From the NCBI GenBank assembly GCA_902702965.1, contig CACRXP010000009.1, positions 1,721,766-1,785,765 on the forward strand: a stretch of DNA of 64,000 nt, given 5' to 3'. Below are positions 1-11,640 of the stretch, piece by piece (position 1 is the stretch's first letter; the number at the start of each line of letters is the position of its first letter). The stretch comes from Spirometra erinaceieuropaei (lineage: Eukaryota; Platyhelminthes; Cestoda; Diphyllobothriidea; Diphyllobothriidae). Below the pieces are notes generated by a model. That model had not been told where the DNA came from, ran no database searches, and was given only the letters and a program-made list of their open reading frames with translations. A program made the position numbers and the translations under genes.

Positions 1-1046
1 TGTTAGTGTTGCCTGACCCACCCACACTTGCCTGACGGTGTAGCCGCTCTCGCCGCCACGCGAAGTCTGGCGTTGTACTCCACGGATTGTCTTGCCGTGC
101 CGCTTCCGAGTCCCCCCGGAACCGTTGATTACGCCCCCTCTGGCCTTCTGATATATCTATATATGTAAACGTACATGTATATCCAAATTTTGAAATTTCT
201 TCTGAAGTTACTGAACGGCCCCGGAGTTGGTGGTTCTGGGTACGGGTTTTTAGTTTTTTTTGTCCAAAGTCAATGTACGCATCTCAGTGGCATTCAAGTG
301 TTTGTGTCCGCGGATTTGAAAGGGCAGTAATATAATTTGTGACCTTAACCATACTTGCCGCGCAAGTACCAGGAAGGAGCTGACTTTCGACACCTTTTCG
401 AACCTTCGCACATTTCTGTTTGGCCCGACGTTGCCCGTGTGGTTTTTTGTCCTAGCATGGTTCTGTGTTTCGGAATTGGGTTCCAACTTTGATGTAAAGT
501 ATAGAAGCGTGAACGCACAGGTTCTGTTGGAGGTTTTCTTTTGGGGATCACGGATGATGGGTTGTATGGTTCAAATCGCATCACTGGGTGTGCGTGATTG
601 GCAGTCCCGAGCGGCGGTCTGTTCTCTGCAGTACTCACTACGCAACCTTCCGCGCCTTTTAGAAGAGAACTATGCCAAACTGTTTTAACCAGGCAGTCGG
701 CTAAAGGAGGTCCGCGTTGGGGGTTGTGCGGGCTTTTTTATCCACTTAATTGTTGCTTTTCTGTAAACGAGACTGGCACGGGTTTGCTTTCGTTCTCCCT
801 ACACCCGACCCTAGGGCGCATGGTTATCGGCAAGTTTACTGGTTTTTGGAGGTGTTTGGTTGCAGGCATCTTGAGAGCCCGAGTCGGCGTGCGCTCAGTG
901 CTTAGCCTTTTCCTGAATAACTGTACCAAGTAGGACACAGATATGCCTGCCTTTCTCGTCCATAAACATTCCTCCTACGAAGTGCTCACATCAATGCATT
1001 GAAGCAAGCATGCAGCCCAAGTACGATTTTCTAAGAACACTTTTCG
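1..1046. other. Unassigned, no gene recognised
   Basis: I see no recognisable gene, repeat family member or RNA gene here. The short open frames have no motif and no supporting splice context. Confidence 0.4.
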
Positions 1047-1485
1047 CTAAGATGTGGTTATGTAGCCGAACCTGATGGACACAATACTGTTGACTCACCT
1101 AATTATTCTGAGTTGGTGTGATTTCGTCGGCATGGTGTTGCGGTGTGGGCTCTGTTGGCGGCCTTGTTTCTTTGTCGCCGTGTTTACCTTTTTGGCTCAG
1201 TGCCGGTGGTCCTTCTTGACCTTCGGCCTGCCATCTCCTTCCAACTTTCGCGTTAGGCGTTTCTGGGTTAGAATTTAGCGCTGCATTTAAGGGTTAAGGC
1301 AACTATTTCTCAACCACTCAAAGCACAACCGCGCATTCCCAGTAGCTTTTCTTTCGCATACAACTACTTGACCTCGTTGCCCGTGCGTTCCCCGGCCCCA
1401 CCTGTAAAGCCTGTTGCCACCGCTCCCGTGTTACAGGTGGCTGGGGTTTGTATGCCTCAGGTGGGGCTACATAACGACATCTGAC
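1047..1485 (-). mobile_element. MITE family A copy A1 (telomere-like family)
   Basis: The left end reads AGATGTGGTTATGTAGCC and the right end is its inverse, GGGGCTACATAACGACATCT, giving terminal inverted repeats of about 30 bp. Next to the right end is the family's conserved subterminal block (ACAGGTGG, GGCCCCACCTGTAA, TTGACCTCGTTGCCCGTGCG). The sequence matches copies at 16306, 16963 and 39992, here in inverse orientation to the first two. The internal telomere-like array is almost gone (a short GGGTTAAGGC remnant near 1290), and 1080-1260 holds unrelated DNA. No transposase frame is visible, so it is non-autonomous. Confidence 0.65.
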
Positions 1486-1874
1486 CCACTTTTCCTCCTA
1501 AAATACTCCTATTACCATCATCACCACACTGGAGGTGACTTTGATCCATAGTTCGAGGGGGGGAGTGCTCGTATCCGCGTTGCACCCTTCGCCCGCCCTC
1601 TGCTCGTCTGCAACTTTTGCGGTTCTGGGATGGTGCGCGAGTGTCTGAGGCAGAGGTTCCTTCCTTGCCACCTGCAATGCCTTCGTTACTATTACCAGAT
1701 AATTCCGCTCAAATGAGGGAACGAGATTCCATGGTAGAGTAGTTTAAAAAATTCGACGCTAACTTGAGAGAAGGTAGTAGTCTGACGTTCGTGAAGGCTC
1801 GCCAGGTCGAAATGATTTCCTGAAGCTACCCCCACCCACTCGGCACACTAGCTAGACAGATGTGAAGGCCCCTC
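1486..1874. other. Unassigned spacer
   Basis: Nothing recognisable lies between the MITE and the AGT array. Confidence 0.4.
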
Positions 1875-2060
<186 letters not shown>

Positions 2061-2773
2061 CGTCGCCCCGCCTACTCGTACGTCAACGTGGATGTGCGCC
2101 GCGCGTGTGTTCGCGCAGCATTACAGCAGCTTAAAGGGCCCGGCAGCCCCCGATGACGCGCCTCTGTCGGCGTGACTCATAACTGTGGCCAAGCAGGACG
2201 TAATTTTCTCATTTCCATTTCACAGCTGCGCTGCTGTTGATCCCTTTCGGTCTACAGTCTTCAAAGAAGGGCAGGAATAGTGAGATATCATTGGGCGCGC
2301 ATTATTTTTTCTACCAAGACTCCCATCTATGGACGCGTCGGCGCCCCCACGAATCTCTCATTGGACAGGTCGTTTCTGGGTCAGTAATTAAACAGGGCTC
2401 ACCCCTCTTAATTAAAGCTGCGACAAGCGGGGGTGGATGTGCGTGAAAAACACACTCGGCCATTGCAGAGACGTGATTCAGCCTATATGCGGGCTTTCTA
2501 CTAGTCGGCATTAGCCCATGGTAACTGCGGGGTTGACCCGCCGTTTGTTTGCGACCGTCGTGAGTTGATTACTGCCACCCCCATTTTGGCCGCAAGCGAA
2601 GTCGTGGTGGTTTTGAGTTGTGTTTATTCCTGATTCCTTTCCAATCCACATGTAACGGTAAAACATGCCTCTTTGCTTGAGGAGACATGGCCGACAATAC
2701 ACTTGCGCTCGCCAGTTTGCATTTTGGAATGCCTTCTGTGGAGATTTGTCTTTGGGTGGATAAGAAACACCTT
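2061..2773. other. Unassigned spacer
   Basis: No recognisable gene or repeat match inside the window. Confidence 0.35.
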
Positions 2774-2915
2774 GGTAGAGTGACGCTCACGAATCGCTCT
2801 TGCGCAACTCACTCGTCCCGTTGTGCCTTACAGGCTCTCTCTCTCGAGCCCAGCCGGCAGCCGCACAGCGGTGCACGATATAGGCAGAATGTTATTACCG
2901 ACAAAGACAAAGAAA
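2774..2915 (-). repeat. Dispersed repeat N, copy 1
   Basis: This matches the inverse of 7255-7405 and 9256-9390. Shared words are ATTACCGACAAAGACAAAG, GCCGCACAGCG, CTCTCTCTCGAGCCC and ACTCACTCGTCCCGTTGTGC. It has no coding capacity. It is probably part of a larger non-autonomous element whose other part carries the tRNA-like core at 9.0 kb. Confidence 0.65.
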
Positions 2916-3322
2916 CACCTCGACGCGTCTTGGCCGAAATGAAATAAGTCTTAGAGGGGGGTTTCCGATATTGGATGAGAAACACTGGAATAGCCCTTAG
3001 ATGTCGTTACTCATCGATACTCCAGCTGTCGGTGCACTCAGGATATGAACCCGAGACAGGATTCTCGTCAGTGCGATGTTTAAAAAAGACGGGAAATCTT
3101 GTTGTCCTTTATGAAAATCAAGCTGCCCATGTGTGCGAATATGCGGGCGATAGGAAGTGGGTGGACGGAGGAGGACTCTCCCGCTGGAATGGGGACTTCA
3201 TCTGTCTGTGTTTTCAGATCATTAGACACAGCCAACGATGGTCTGGTTGATTAATCATTGCAGGAAGCGTCGATACTACACAGCTGCTGGACTTTGCCAA
3301 CAGCGATCCAGTTGCTCACAAG
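2916..3322. other. Unassigned spacer
   Basis: Nothing recognised; short open frames only. Confidence 0.35.
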
Positions 3323-3600
3323 TACAGTCAGTGATCGATCTCATGAAAAGTTAACCGAAATTCTGAAAGGCTTATTCGGCTGGGAGGGATTACTTAAGTT
3401 TGCGTTCTAATGTTGACTATCATGCAGCATAATTCCATGATATTTCAGACGTGTTAGAATGTTGACTTTTGAATTCATCCCTTTTCGGTTGTCTGCGGAA
3501 TCACATTTAGTAAAAACTAACTACTTATGTAGCATCGATTTTCGATGCTCTTATAAATCAAATATTTATAAATTCAGGTCCGGCGAACGTAACCTCTCGA
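3323..3600. mobile_element. Degenerate arm of hairpin MITE
   Basis: It begins TACAGTCAGTGATC, followed by CTCATGAAAAGTTAACCGAAATTCTGAAA, CATGCAGCATAATTCCATGATA and TTTAGTAAAAACTAACTAC...TAGCATCGATTTTCGATGC in the order of the hairpin MITE's left arm (compare 5932-6180). The opposite arm and the loop are absent. This is an old solo arm. Confidence 0.5.
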
Positions 3601-3862
3601 TTATTTATCATCAGGCCTGCACAGTTATATAGATGAGGGCAGAATATAAAAAGTTAAACAGTCAATAAAAGTCACTATGGGGGGAGAGAGGGTCGAAGGG
3701 CGTTCAGAGGCCAGGGATCAGAGTCCAGTTCCTTCAGGAGCTTAGGGAGGGGGAGGGGGAAGGTGTTTGGCGATCACCTGTCCCTGTTTCATCACTGTAG
3801 CGCGACGTGGCGGGTATGAACACATATGCTGGGTTTGTCTTTGACCAGGGGAGCCTTAGCGC
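3601..3862. other. Purine-rich spacer
   Basis: G-rich stretch (3678-3762 includes GGGGGGAGAGAGGG and GGGAGGGGGAGGGGG). No gene recognised. Confidence 0.35.
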
Positions 3863-4560
3863 TTATACAAACGCTTTATACAAACGCAAGGTTGGTTTGG
3901 CTAACCGTATGGCCACTGCCTCTGCCGTCTCAAGTATTCGCTGACGCAGAAACTTGAAGTGTCTCACCGGGACTTTATAGATGGCTCGGAATGCTTGATT
4001 GACGTCTACCCGATGACGGCTGCAAACCAAGTGAGTCACAGTTACGCTACAGATGCGACTTTTCTCTACCCTGATTCAGCCAGACAGGATGGTGCTCTCG
4101 CGTTCGCTTGGATAAGCGCCCAGTCGTTCGACCAATACAGCCTGTCACGTAGGAGCAAGTGAAAGTGTAGATGCACACTGAGGAGGTCTAAAAAGGCATT
4201 CTTTCCTTGCCTTCCTTCAAGGCGAATAAGTGGAATGCTTGTGAACACCAGACTTAGCAGTTGCGTACGTGCGCGCGATAGCAGCGTTTAAACGGTGATG
4301 TAGTAGTTCATTCACCGGATCCCCTCCAAATGGCAGTGTGACAGCCGTCGACACATCAGATTTAGGAGGGCATTCCTCCATATATTTGCTGATAGACTTT
4401 TCGGGGTAGCCGTTTTTTCTCAGAGTGTTTTGTATAATAGCGAGTTCATTCTCAAGCCTATCTGGAGTGTATATCCTTCTATCTCGACTGGTGAGACAGC
4501 GGACCAAGCTTCGTTTTATGACGATGCATACTCGAAAGCCTACGTTTGTTGGAAATGGCC
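3863..4560 (-). pseudogene. Penelope-like retroelement fragment: RT C-terminus and GIY-YIG endonuclease
   Basis: Read on the minus strand this is the 3' third of a Penelope-like element ORF, broken by frameshifts and stops. Around 4507 it reads LVRCLTSRDRR then ENELAIIQNTLRKNGYP, the post-palm RT linker. FGGDPVNELLHHRLNAAIAR follows near 4290-4330. After a frameshift, 4182-4090 gives SVCIYTFTC and IGRTTGRLSKRTREHH, the GIY-YIG endonuclease core with its cysteine pair. Then come VDVNQAFRAIYKVPVR (4009-3962) and ETAEAVAIRLAKPTLRLY (from 3931), the usual C-terminus, with a stop at 3863. The RT catalytic motifs are absent. The family copies itself by target-primed reverse transcription; this copy is dead. 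Confidence 0.88.
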
Positions 4561-4889
4561 TCTTAAATGTTTACATGGAGGAAGTGGACAACACTTCGCA
4601 TTTTACGATATTCTACTGTGGAGACCAGAACGAGAATATGAGGAGGGGGGGGGGTGCTGAATTAAACTGCCAGGTTGGGCATTATGGGGACGAGCGACAC
4701 TCCAAACCTTATCAGCACATCCTAGCAGAGGGCAAGGAGACTTGTGGGAATTCTAAGGCAGCCGCTTGGACCAGTTGGGTGCGCAGGTTCGTCTCTCCCC
4801 CCCCCCCCAAGGAAACAACTGTTTGCAGAATTTCCAAAAGAAAACATGTCACAAGATGTACATTCGGGAAAAAAGGAAAACAATTTTGT
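4561..4889. other. Spacer with G and C homopolymers
   Basis: Contains a G run near 4648-4656 and a C run near 4797-4808. A 191-codon plus-strand frame crosses this stretch from 4425, but it runs antisense through the Penelope fragment and into the SINE, so it is not accepted as a gene. Confidence 0.4.
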
Positions 4890-5033
4890 AGGTGTTTTGG
4901 CAGATTAGGAATAATTTATTCTGATCCGGCTGTGAAAAACCTGACGACCTCGGTGGAATTCGAACCCGTGACAACGAGGGAAAGGCTTGAGTACCGGTAA
5001 CACTCCAGTCACCTGTGTTACAAGACCCCATGG
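4890..5033 (-). mobile_element. tRNA-derived SINE, copy S1
   Basis: On the minus strand the tRNA-like head contains a B-box-like GGTTCGAATTC near 4960, and the body contains the shared TTTTCACAGCCGGATC and AATAATTATTCC-type segment ending in CTGCCAAAACACC. It matches copies at 46.3, 48.0, 48.9, 49.1 and 56.2 kb. The A box is degenerate, so pol III activity is unlikely. Confidence 0.7.
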
Positions 5034-5931
5034 GGTCGCTTCAAAGCGTAAACGCCTCGGGATATTTCACACGACAGGAGCCTGACCGTTGTCGCCAGAA
5101 AGATCTGAAACTCGTGGGAAATCACCTGTGGGATGTTGACTCCCTCAAGCATTTTTCGTCTAAAGGGCAATCCGTGGATGCGAACAGCAGACGGTTCTTG
5201 AGTCGACCGCCAGGGCAAATTATGGAATGCCTGTTTTCGATCCTGTAAGCATATCTGACCGCATTGACTCCCTCTCCATCTGACCCCTGTTGTATTCATA
5301 CCTATGCGATATCCGAGCCAACCTTACTGTGACCCAGTATATGCAGAGTGGGGAACGGATTGTGCGCGGCACGCGTAGACCATATATTCAGCTTTAGTGG
5401 CCGTTGCGGTGCCCCAAATCGCGGTGGTTTTGGACTTTATCTTTCTGTCGGTGCACGGCTGCCATGTGAGGTGACTGCGAAACAGTGGGTGCGTATGGCG
5501 CATTTCCTTTGGTTTCCACAGCCTTGTAGAATCAAATCTCCGACTGACATATCTGCCGCAGATTACTTGCTCTGACAGCTATTCACCAGCTGTCCTCGTT
5601 TCGTATCGCCCGACTGTCGAACTGTATGTACTATTTACTCACTTAAGCAGCTGCTTGACCCGTAGCGGCGAGCTTCCTACTGGGTGAGGACAAGTTCTTA
5701 ATGAATCGCTCCAGAGTGAAGTCCCAAAACCCCACTCATCAGAGACGCCTCCTCTCCCCGCACAGGTCGTACATAACACCTGTCATAAGTGATTTGTTTA
5801 AAATAAAGGACAACTGTACGATTGTAAGTGAGGAGAGAAATATCCCAAAAATTCCTGCGTCGTTTATTGACAGCACTGCGCAGGCCTTATGAGGGCCTGC
5901 ACACGTTTCTATCTTCAAGATCCCCACTGGT
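5034..5931. other. Unassigned, no gene recognised
   Basis: Several short frames under 100 codons and no motif. Nothing I can support. Confidence 0.35.
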
Positions 5932-6915
5932 TACACTAGGTGGGCTAGCTCATGAAATTTAAACTGAAATTCCGAAATGCGTTTTCGTTTCGAAGAGATT
6001 AATTAAGCAGGGTCAGTCTGTAGTATAATTGTATAATAATTAAGTTACCCCAGGATACCGGCTTTCGTACAAACTTCGTCCCGACTGCACAAGAAAACCA
6101 TACTCTGTAAAAAATGACTACATAAGTAGCATGCATTTTTCTCGTTGATTTTCGATACCCCTAAGCGTCCAATCATGTTTCATGAAAAACATGCACAAAA
6201 CCATTCACTCTTCCGCTCATTCGGTAGAAAATTACGCCTTTTTCAATTTATACTCGAAGGAAGGGTATTATTCGGTTTTTAAAAACTTGTCCAATCCCCG
6301 AAAAATTTTGAACCCGCTCTGCCGCCACACTTGCATTCAGGGTTTCCAAACTATAAGTCATGTATTTTCCTCGTACGGGAAATCACACATTTCTCTGCAG
6401 CATTAAGAGGAGACCATATAGGGTTCATAAAATTTGTCACTGGATTTGATCAGTATTGTTAACTTTAGAAGCCACATTGGTAAATGCAGAGACATGACGT
6501 TTTGTGAACGGCCATTTCACGCTATTTAAAATTCTCACAATTAGGAACTTTTTCAAAACCGAATTATGTTTCTCCTTCGAGTATCAAATTGAAAGAAGAC
6601 GTAATTTTCTACCGAATGTGCGAAAAAATGAGTATTTGTATGCATGCTTTCCAGGAAATATAATTGAATTTCTAAGGACATCGAAAACCAATCGGAAAAT
6701 GCCTGCTACGTATGTAGCCATTTTTTGCAGATTATTGTCTTTGCATGCAGTCGGGGGGAAATTCATACGAAAGCCGGTATTCCGAGGTAATTGAATCATT
6801 ATAGAATTATGCTGCGCGATGATGAATTTTATAACCCTTCTTAATTAATCTTTTCGAAACGAAAACGCATTTCGTGATTTCAGTTGACATTTCATGAATT
6901 AACCCACCTACTGTA
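5932..6915 (+). mobile_element. Hairpin MITE copy a (about 984 bp)
   Basis: The left end is TACACTAGGTGGGCTAGCTC and the right end is the inverse of TACAGTAGGTGGGTTAATTC, giving TA-flanked CAGT termini as in Tc1/mariner-class transposons. Inverted repetition continues through TTCCGAAATGCG, GATTAATTAAG, CCGGCTTTCG, the GTAGCATGCATTTTT-like block, the CATGCACAAAA block and ATTCGGTAGAAAATTACG, so the arms reach about 370-400 bp each. Only a loop of about 240 bp near 6310-6530 is unpaired. There is no transposase frame. The loop orientation (GAGGAGACCATATAGGG) is used here as plus. Confidence 0.85.
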
Positions 6916-7254
6916 GGTGGATGTGCTGATGGATCCCTGATGGTGGGACTAAACCTGACCCCGAAAATTGTCTTGTAAGAGCTACTACCTGCGGTGGAAG
7001 CATGGCCCCCTTTTCGCCTCTCCTCATCTAATTTTAGACCGAACAGCCTTCCCCACGCCAAAATTGCTGTGTTCCGTAGGCATTTCTTACACTCATAGTT
7101 CTCTCCCCCCCCCGGCGCGGGTCTACCAACGGAGACTGCAAGCCAGTGTCCAGTAAGTCGGCTTCACACCGAGCTTGCAAATCGTCTCCTTTCACCCTGA
7201 AAAGAGAACGGCTGAGCAGCTGGTTAGCGCAAAGTGACTTGTGCAACCTATTTT
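6916..7254. other. Unassigned spacer
   Basis: Contains a C run near 7105-7113; otherwise nothing recognised. Confidence 0.35.
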
Positions 7255-7405
7255 AGGATGAAATGCTATTACCGACAAAGACATTCTCTGCCTACATTAT
7301 GCGCCGCTGTGCGGCTGCTAATTGAGCTCAAGAGAGGAAGAGCCGGTAAAGCACAGCGGGACGCGTGAGTTCCGTAAAAACGACCGGTGATCGTCCCTCC
7401 ACCAC
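7255..7405 (+). repeat. Dispersed repeat N, copy 2
   Basis: Direct match to 9256-9390 and inverse match to 2774-2915: ATTACCGACAAAGACA, GCCGCTGTGCGGCTGCTAAT, GAGTTCCGTAAAAACGACCG and GTGATCGTCCCTCCACC. Confidence 0.7.
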
Positions 7406-7702
7406 TATTTTAGGATCTTGTAGACGTTCTGGTGAGAGCAGATTTGAGCGAAGAAGCATATTTTAATGCCATTTGAACCAGCATATTTGCACACCCAAGA
7501 GCAACTTTGGTTTTTGGGGCAGTAGTTTCCCTCGTCAACTATGGCCTCTCCAAACAACAATTCACGAAAGCTCTACTGTCCAGAAAAACAATTCGTCCAC
7601 GAAGTTAGGCCAATTTCGCATCCCCTAGACAGCAGCTTTGAGAAAGTCACCATGTGAAGGGAATAGATGCGAGAATCAGTAAGTCTAATCTGTTTACCAC
7701 CG
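7406..7702. other. Unassigned spacer
   Basis: No gene or shared repeat recognised. Confidence 0.35.
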
Positions 7703-8485
7703 CCATGTGTTTTACAGCTGAACGAGATCAGGGACGGTGATTAGTGCTTGAATTAATTTATAGTGACTGTAGATCGGCGCAGCATCTATCGCACACATTC
7801 CTACCCTCCCAATTGGGCCCGGTGTGGGGACCATGTCCCGAAGATCGGAGGTGGTGGAGTGCGCAGATGACCGGCGCGGTCGGATTCGCACCCAGGCGTG
7901 CCGCCAAACCCAACTCGAATCCCGTGGAATGGGAGTGCCATAGAGGCTATATGAAGAAGGAGCCATTGCATCCTGACTCTCAATCCACCAGTCCGCCGCG
8001 TTGTACAAACACGCACTGGACTGATTGTAAGTTTCGAGTTATGCCGCTGGTTGGCAACCTTTCAAATCACGATTTTTTTTAGCGTACCGTAATAACTTCA
8101 AGCGCGTCAGATTGTTTATGATGAGGAAAATGAGCTCAGCCCTCGACCTCACTCTCTATTCTTATTCTCGGGCCCCAACCACTGTTCGACCCGGTTAGAT
8201 GTCTGATGTTGGCAGTGGGCGCAGTAAGTTAGAGGGCTAGAGAGCCCGTCTGTGCGCGCCACATGCATGACCCGACCCCACGGAGGAACAGGCAGGGGGG
8301 AGGGGCAGAACGCTCAGGTCTCGCCTGGCAGAGAAGGAGCTACAGGGGGAAAGGAACTGAAGACCAGTCTTGGACATACATGAGAAGTGCCGGTGACTTG
8401 GGATGTTGGAGGGCCATATGCCTGGCGCATGTGTTGATGTGATCGTGTCTGCGATGATTTGAAGCAGGTTTTCATGAAGGTGTAA
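7703..8485 (+). repeat. Dispersed retroelement-like repeat R, long copy R1a
   Basis: It matches 12143-12900 over its whole length in direct orientation, from CATGTGTTTTACAGC through GATCAGGGACGGTGA, GCGCAGCATCTA, GGTTGGCAACCTTTCAAA, TTCAAGCGCGTCAG and AGAACGCTCAGGTCTC to TTTCATGAAGG. Its first 170 bp are a module shared with copies at 10.3, 13.9, 17.6, 26.0, 46.8, 52.6 and 55.1 kb. Read on the minus strand near 8485 it gives HLHENLL, which resembles a worn C2H2 finger of the type found at flatworm LINE ends. No intact frame remains. Confidence 0.75.
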
Positions 8486-8935
8486 GGACCAAGTCACAAG
8501 GACCAGAAGTAGGTGAATGCGTGGCTGGCTGGTGCGTGGATACGGATGTCGATTTGTTGATCTCTCCTCTGTCATTCCTGTCAATTGATGTCAAATTTTA
8601 AAAAAATAATCTCAATCTGTCTCTGCTACTAGCCGCTTTGCGGTCGTCCGCGAGGTTCTAGATCCAGCACATCGGAATGAGCCCGTCCTGTAGCGCGACA
8701 GGTGAACGTCCTTTCAAATAAGGCAAAGCTTGTTGCTGTCATTAACCCAAGAGAGCTTTATAGTCACACTGACGCTTCTTTCACGAAACTTCGCCTTCCA
8801 TCTTTTTGATTTACTGTTTGTGACTCGGGTCGAAACCTCGAGGACGCTGGCAGAAAACTAAGTCTGCAGTCCGTGCTGGTAACTTTCCTCGGTCACATCT
8901 CATCAAATGTAGACCAACTTAGTCGCGAATGAAGA
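8486..8935. other. Unassigned spacer
   Basis: No recognisable feature. Confidence 0.35.
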
Positions 8936-9270
8936 ACTGGTGTTATCGACGAAGACAAGGGAGACTGGAATGGCAGTTTCTGGCTTATTAGCCGTCGTCA
9001 GTCAGTCACACACAGCCCCGAAGCATGGAACACATGGAGTTCGATCCCGCGACCTGTTAGTCGGAAGTCCAACGCCTCTAGCCACAGAACCACGGGCTCG
9101 TTGCTTTGTCGGTTGCGTTCGGGAATATACAATAGAAGAGATGCACTCACCGATCGTTTCTACGGCACTTTCTCGTCCCGTTGGGGTTGGGTATGGCTGG
9201 CTGACGACGGCTAACAAACCAGAAATGACCATTCCAGTCTCCCTTGCCTTTGTCTGTAATAACATTCTGC
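8936..9270. repeat. Palindromic repeat around a tRNA-like core
   Basis: The left arm (about 8941-9008; AGACAAGGGAGACTGGAATG, TTAGCCGTCGTCAGTCAG) is the inverse of the right arm (about 9196-9270; GGCTGACGACGGCTAACAAA, CATTCCAGTCTCCCTTGCC). On the minus strand of the spacer (about 9110-9020) lies a tRNA-like stretch, GTGGTTCTGTGGCTAGAGGC then GGTCGCGGGATCGAACTCC, resembling A and B boxes. It may be a SINE dimer in inverted orientation. A clean cloverleaf is not evident, so it is not called a tRNA gene. Confidence 0.6.
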
Positions 9271-9390
9271 CTAAATGATGGGCCGCTGTGCGTCTGCTGG
9301 TTGGACTCGAGAGAGAGAGCCCGTTAGGCACAACGGGGCTAGTGAGTTCCGTAAAAGTGATCGGTGAGCGCCCCTCTACCAAAGTAAAAA
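9256..9390 (+). repeat. Dispersed repeat N, copy 3
   Basis: Direct match to 7255-7405 (GGGCCGCTGTGCGTCTGCTG, GAGTTCCGTAAAAGTGATCG, GTGAGCGCCCCTCTACC). It abuts the right arm of the palindrome at 8936-9270, suggesting both belong to one element. Confidence 0.7.
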
Positions 9391-10159
9391 CTGCCTGTTT
9401 CAAAGCAAGAAAAGGTAAGTAGCGTTTTGAGATGTCGAGAAATTTAACGATCCCCACCTCCTGCTGCCAGCTGCAGAGTTAGGAGATATCCCGCGCCGGA
9501 CCCGACTATTCGTCATTACCTTCTTGTTTTCTGTTCACTTGATTCTTACCCGAAATCTTTGCTTGCAGACAACCTGTAGTCGTGGAAACTGAGGCATAAC
9601 TTACAGGGTACCAAAATTGCTCAACAGTAGTCATAACTTTGTTCAAGTCATAATTCTGCATAGATTTCGTTCCCCAAAAAACCACATCTGTCTACGAGCA
9701 TTTTCGTTCCCGGAAAGCCAAGAAGGTAGGGAGTTTGAGGGTGGACGAAAGATATGAAACTTCTTTAACCGAAACATAGCCAAGATGCAGGCTTATAGGA
9801 CACTGCTGATATTTCTGTGAACGACCCAGTCTTGCGGACAATTCGCACAGAGGAATTACCTACTTTTTGATCCAAACAGGTATGCGAGTTCTTGCAGTCT
9901 GTTCAGAAGAGGGAGGCACAATCATCAGAACAAAAATTTTTATTAGACTAACGACTTGAATACGAAACTAACTATTTAATGACGATGAAAACTCACATAG
10001 TAGTCGCTAGTGGAGACTGCTGGGGTGCCACTGAGTTGGTAATAACTGTCACAGCAGGTGCGGTGCTCTTAACCCTCTAGAATTAGTCAAACTTTGGTTT
10101 TTGCACCTAACCGAGTTACAACACGGGCCCCAGCAGTATGATCTCCGCTTGGGCACGGG
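9391..10159. other. Unassigned, no gene recognised
   Basis: About 770 bp with no motif, repeat match or long frame. Confidence 0.35.
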
Positions 10160-10305
10160 TATGTGTACGCCCCCCCCCGCCCCCCAACATACATAGTACA
10201 AATGACCTCGTGTTATATTTCAAGGGTGGGAATTAAGGTCGGTGTGAAGGGTGGTGTTAGGGTTACGATTGTGCTTAGGGAAGTGATGGTTAAGGCTGTG
10301 ATCTC
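10160..10305 (+). repeat. C-rich and TTAGGG-like stretch
   Basis: A C-rich run near 10170-10183 is followed by a degenerate GTTAGGGTTACG, GCTTAGGGAAG, GGTTAAGG series (about 10225-10296). It borders repeat R, as does a similar stretch at 10754-10821. Confidence 0.5.
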
Positions 10306-10735
10306 CCCCCCAAACGGACCACGTGGTAGATACGCTGGACCAACGCGAGTGCCGTATGGGATCCTGGCAGGCGTTATCGGACTGTGCACCATGAAAAAGG
10401 CCAAAATCTCGGTGTGCGACTGCAGACCTAGTTGCCGGCAGACTTCGCGCACATTGGGACCCCTGTGGCTCACCCCACCGATGCTGCTGGTTGAAATCTT
10501 GGTCAATTTCTGTGTGAACCAGCGGGTGTGGAGTGGAGCGCCAAGGTGCGGGCTTGACTGTGCCATCTACCTGCGTCCTCCCTCACCTCCGGTCTTCTTG
10601 ACGCTGAGCCCATGTGGAGGAGGAGAGAGTGCGGTAGACACAGCGAACGTCTACATTCACTAGAAACTAAGTCAACCGCAAGTCACCGTGTCTGCTTCAC
10701 GTTGTGGAGAAGCACACGGTGGACATTGTCGGCCA
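10306..10735 (-). repeat. Repeat R, truncated copy
   Basis: Direct match to 13863-14279 and inverse match to the first module of R1. On the minus strand it begins CCGACAATGTCCACCGTGTG near 10730, then TCTACCGCACTCTCTCCTCC and GACCGGAGGTGAGGGAGGAC, and ends CACGTGGTCCGTTTGG. Frames in it lack recognisable domains. It is probably a non-autonomous retroelement segment. Confidence 0.7.
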
Positions 10736-10825
10736 CGACGGTGGAACTGTCAATGGTTAAGACTAATGTTAGGGTTGGAGTCGGAACTATGACGGTTACT
10801 TTCAGGGTTATGGTTATAGTCTGAA
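10736..10825 (+). repeat. Degenerate TTAGGG-like stretch
   Basis: Reads TGGTTAAGACTAATGTTAGGG, then GACGGTTACTTTCAGGGTTA with GGTTATAG. It is a short telomere-like remnant at the end of repeat R. Confidence 0.45.
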
Positions 10826-11640
10826 AGGGACACAGGAAAACGCACCTCCACTGGAAACTGACGCAAGGGACGCTCATAAACCAGTGCCCCAGGACTATCA
10901 TCTCTGTATCAGTGATTGGACAGGATGGAGAAGTTTACGGTTGGTTATGCAACCAGTGCTTGATGTGTGCTTAGCTGGTAGATCCAGCTAATTCATCTTC
11001 TGCAGAAGTAATTCAGCGATTACCTGAACTCATCGATTAGCTGATAAGTGAAAGGATAGCACGGAAGACATACACACTTCCGCACTACTGTGTTTCAAGG
11101 GGCCATACGACTGAATAGCGTAAGTGTAACGGGGTTATAATTCAGGAGGCAGTACAACAAGTATGTGTTTAGGAAGAGGTTCGCACGAGTTCACGTAGCT
11201 TTTGTTGGGGTGGTTAGCCCGTTGAACATGAACGATTTGAGACTTGGTCACTCTGACGGCGGAGTCGTGAGATATCGTCATATTAGACTAGTAATTTCGA
11301 GAAACTACCCAGAGTCAAGTTATTCATACCCTTAGATCAGCAAATCCTGAACGAGGTTAACTTCCGAGTGTGGGGAGCATACTCCCATGCGTTTAAAAGC
11401 GTTTTCTACTGGGACGCACAGGACTTGTCGTAGGGACTTATGATGATTCTGCGGCCTGCAGGGGGCGACTAGAGGCAAAACCTCATTGACGTCCATGGGT
11501 GGCCTGTGATTATCGAGTTTGTGACAAGTATCTCCTGCAGCAACGAGTTCAGCTGTTCTTGCCCTGTTCGCCGTAAGTAACTTCACAGTTATACACAAAG
11601 CGAACAAAAACATCGCCACCAGAACACTTCATTAAAACGC
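10826..11640. other. Unassigned, no gene recognised
   Basis: No recognisable gene. The minus-strand 95-codon frame at 11332-11619 has no motif I know. Confidence 0.35.

Noticed and set aside
4425..5000. 191-codon plus-strand open frame
   Set aside because: It runs antisense through a clear Penelope fragment at its start and through a SINE at its end and shows no domain.
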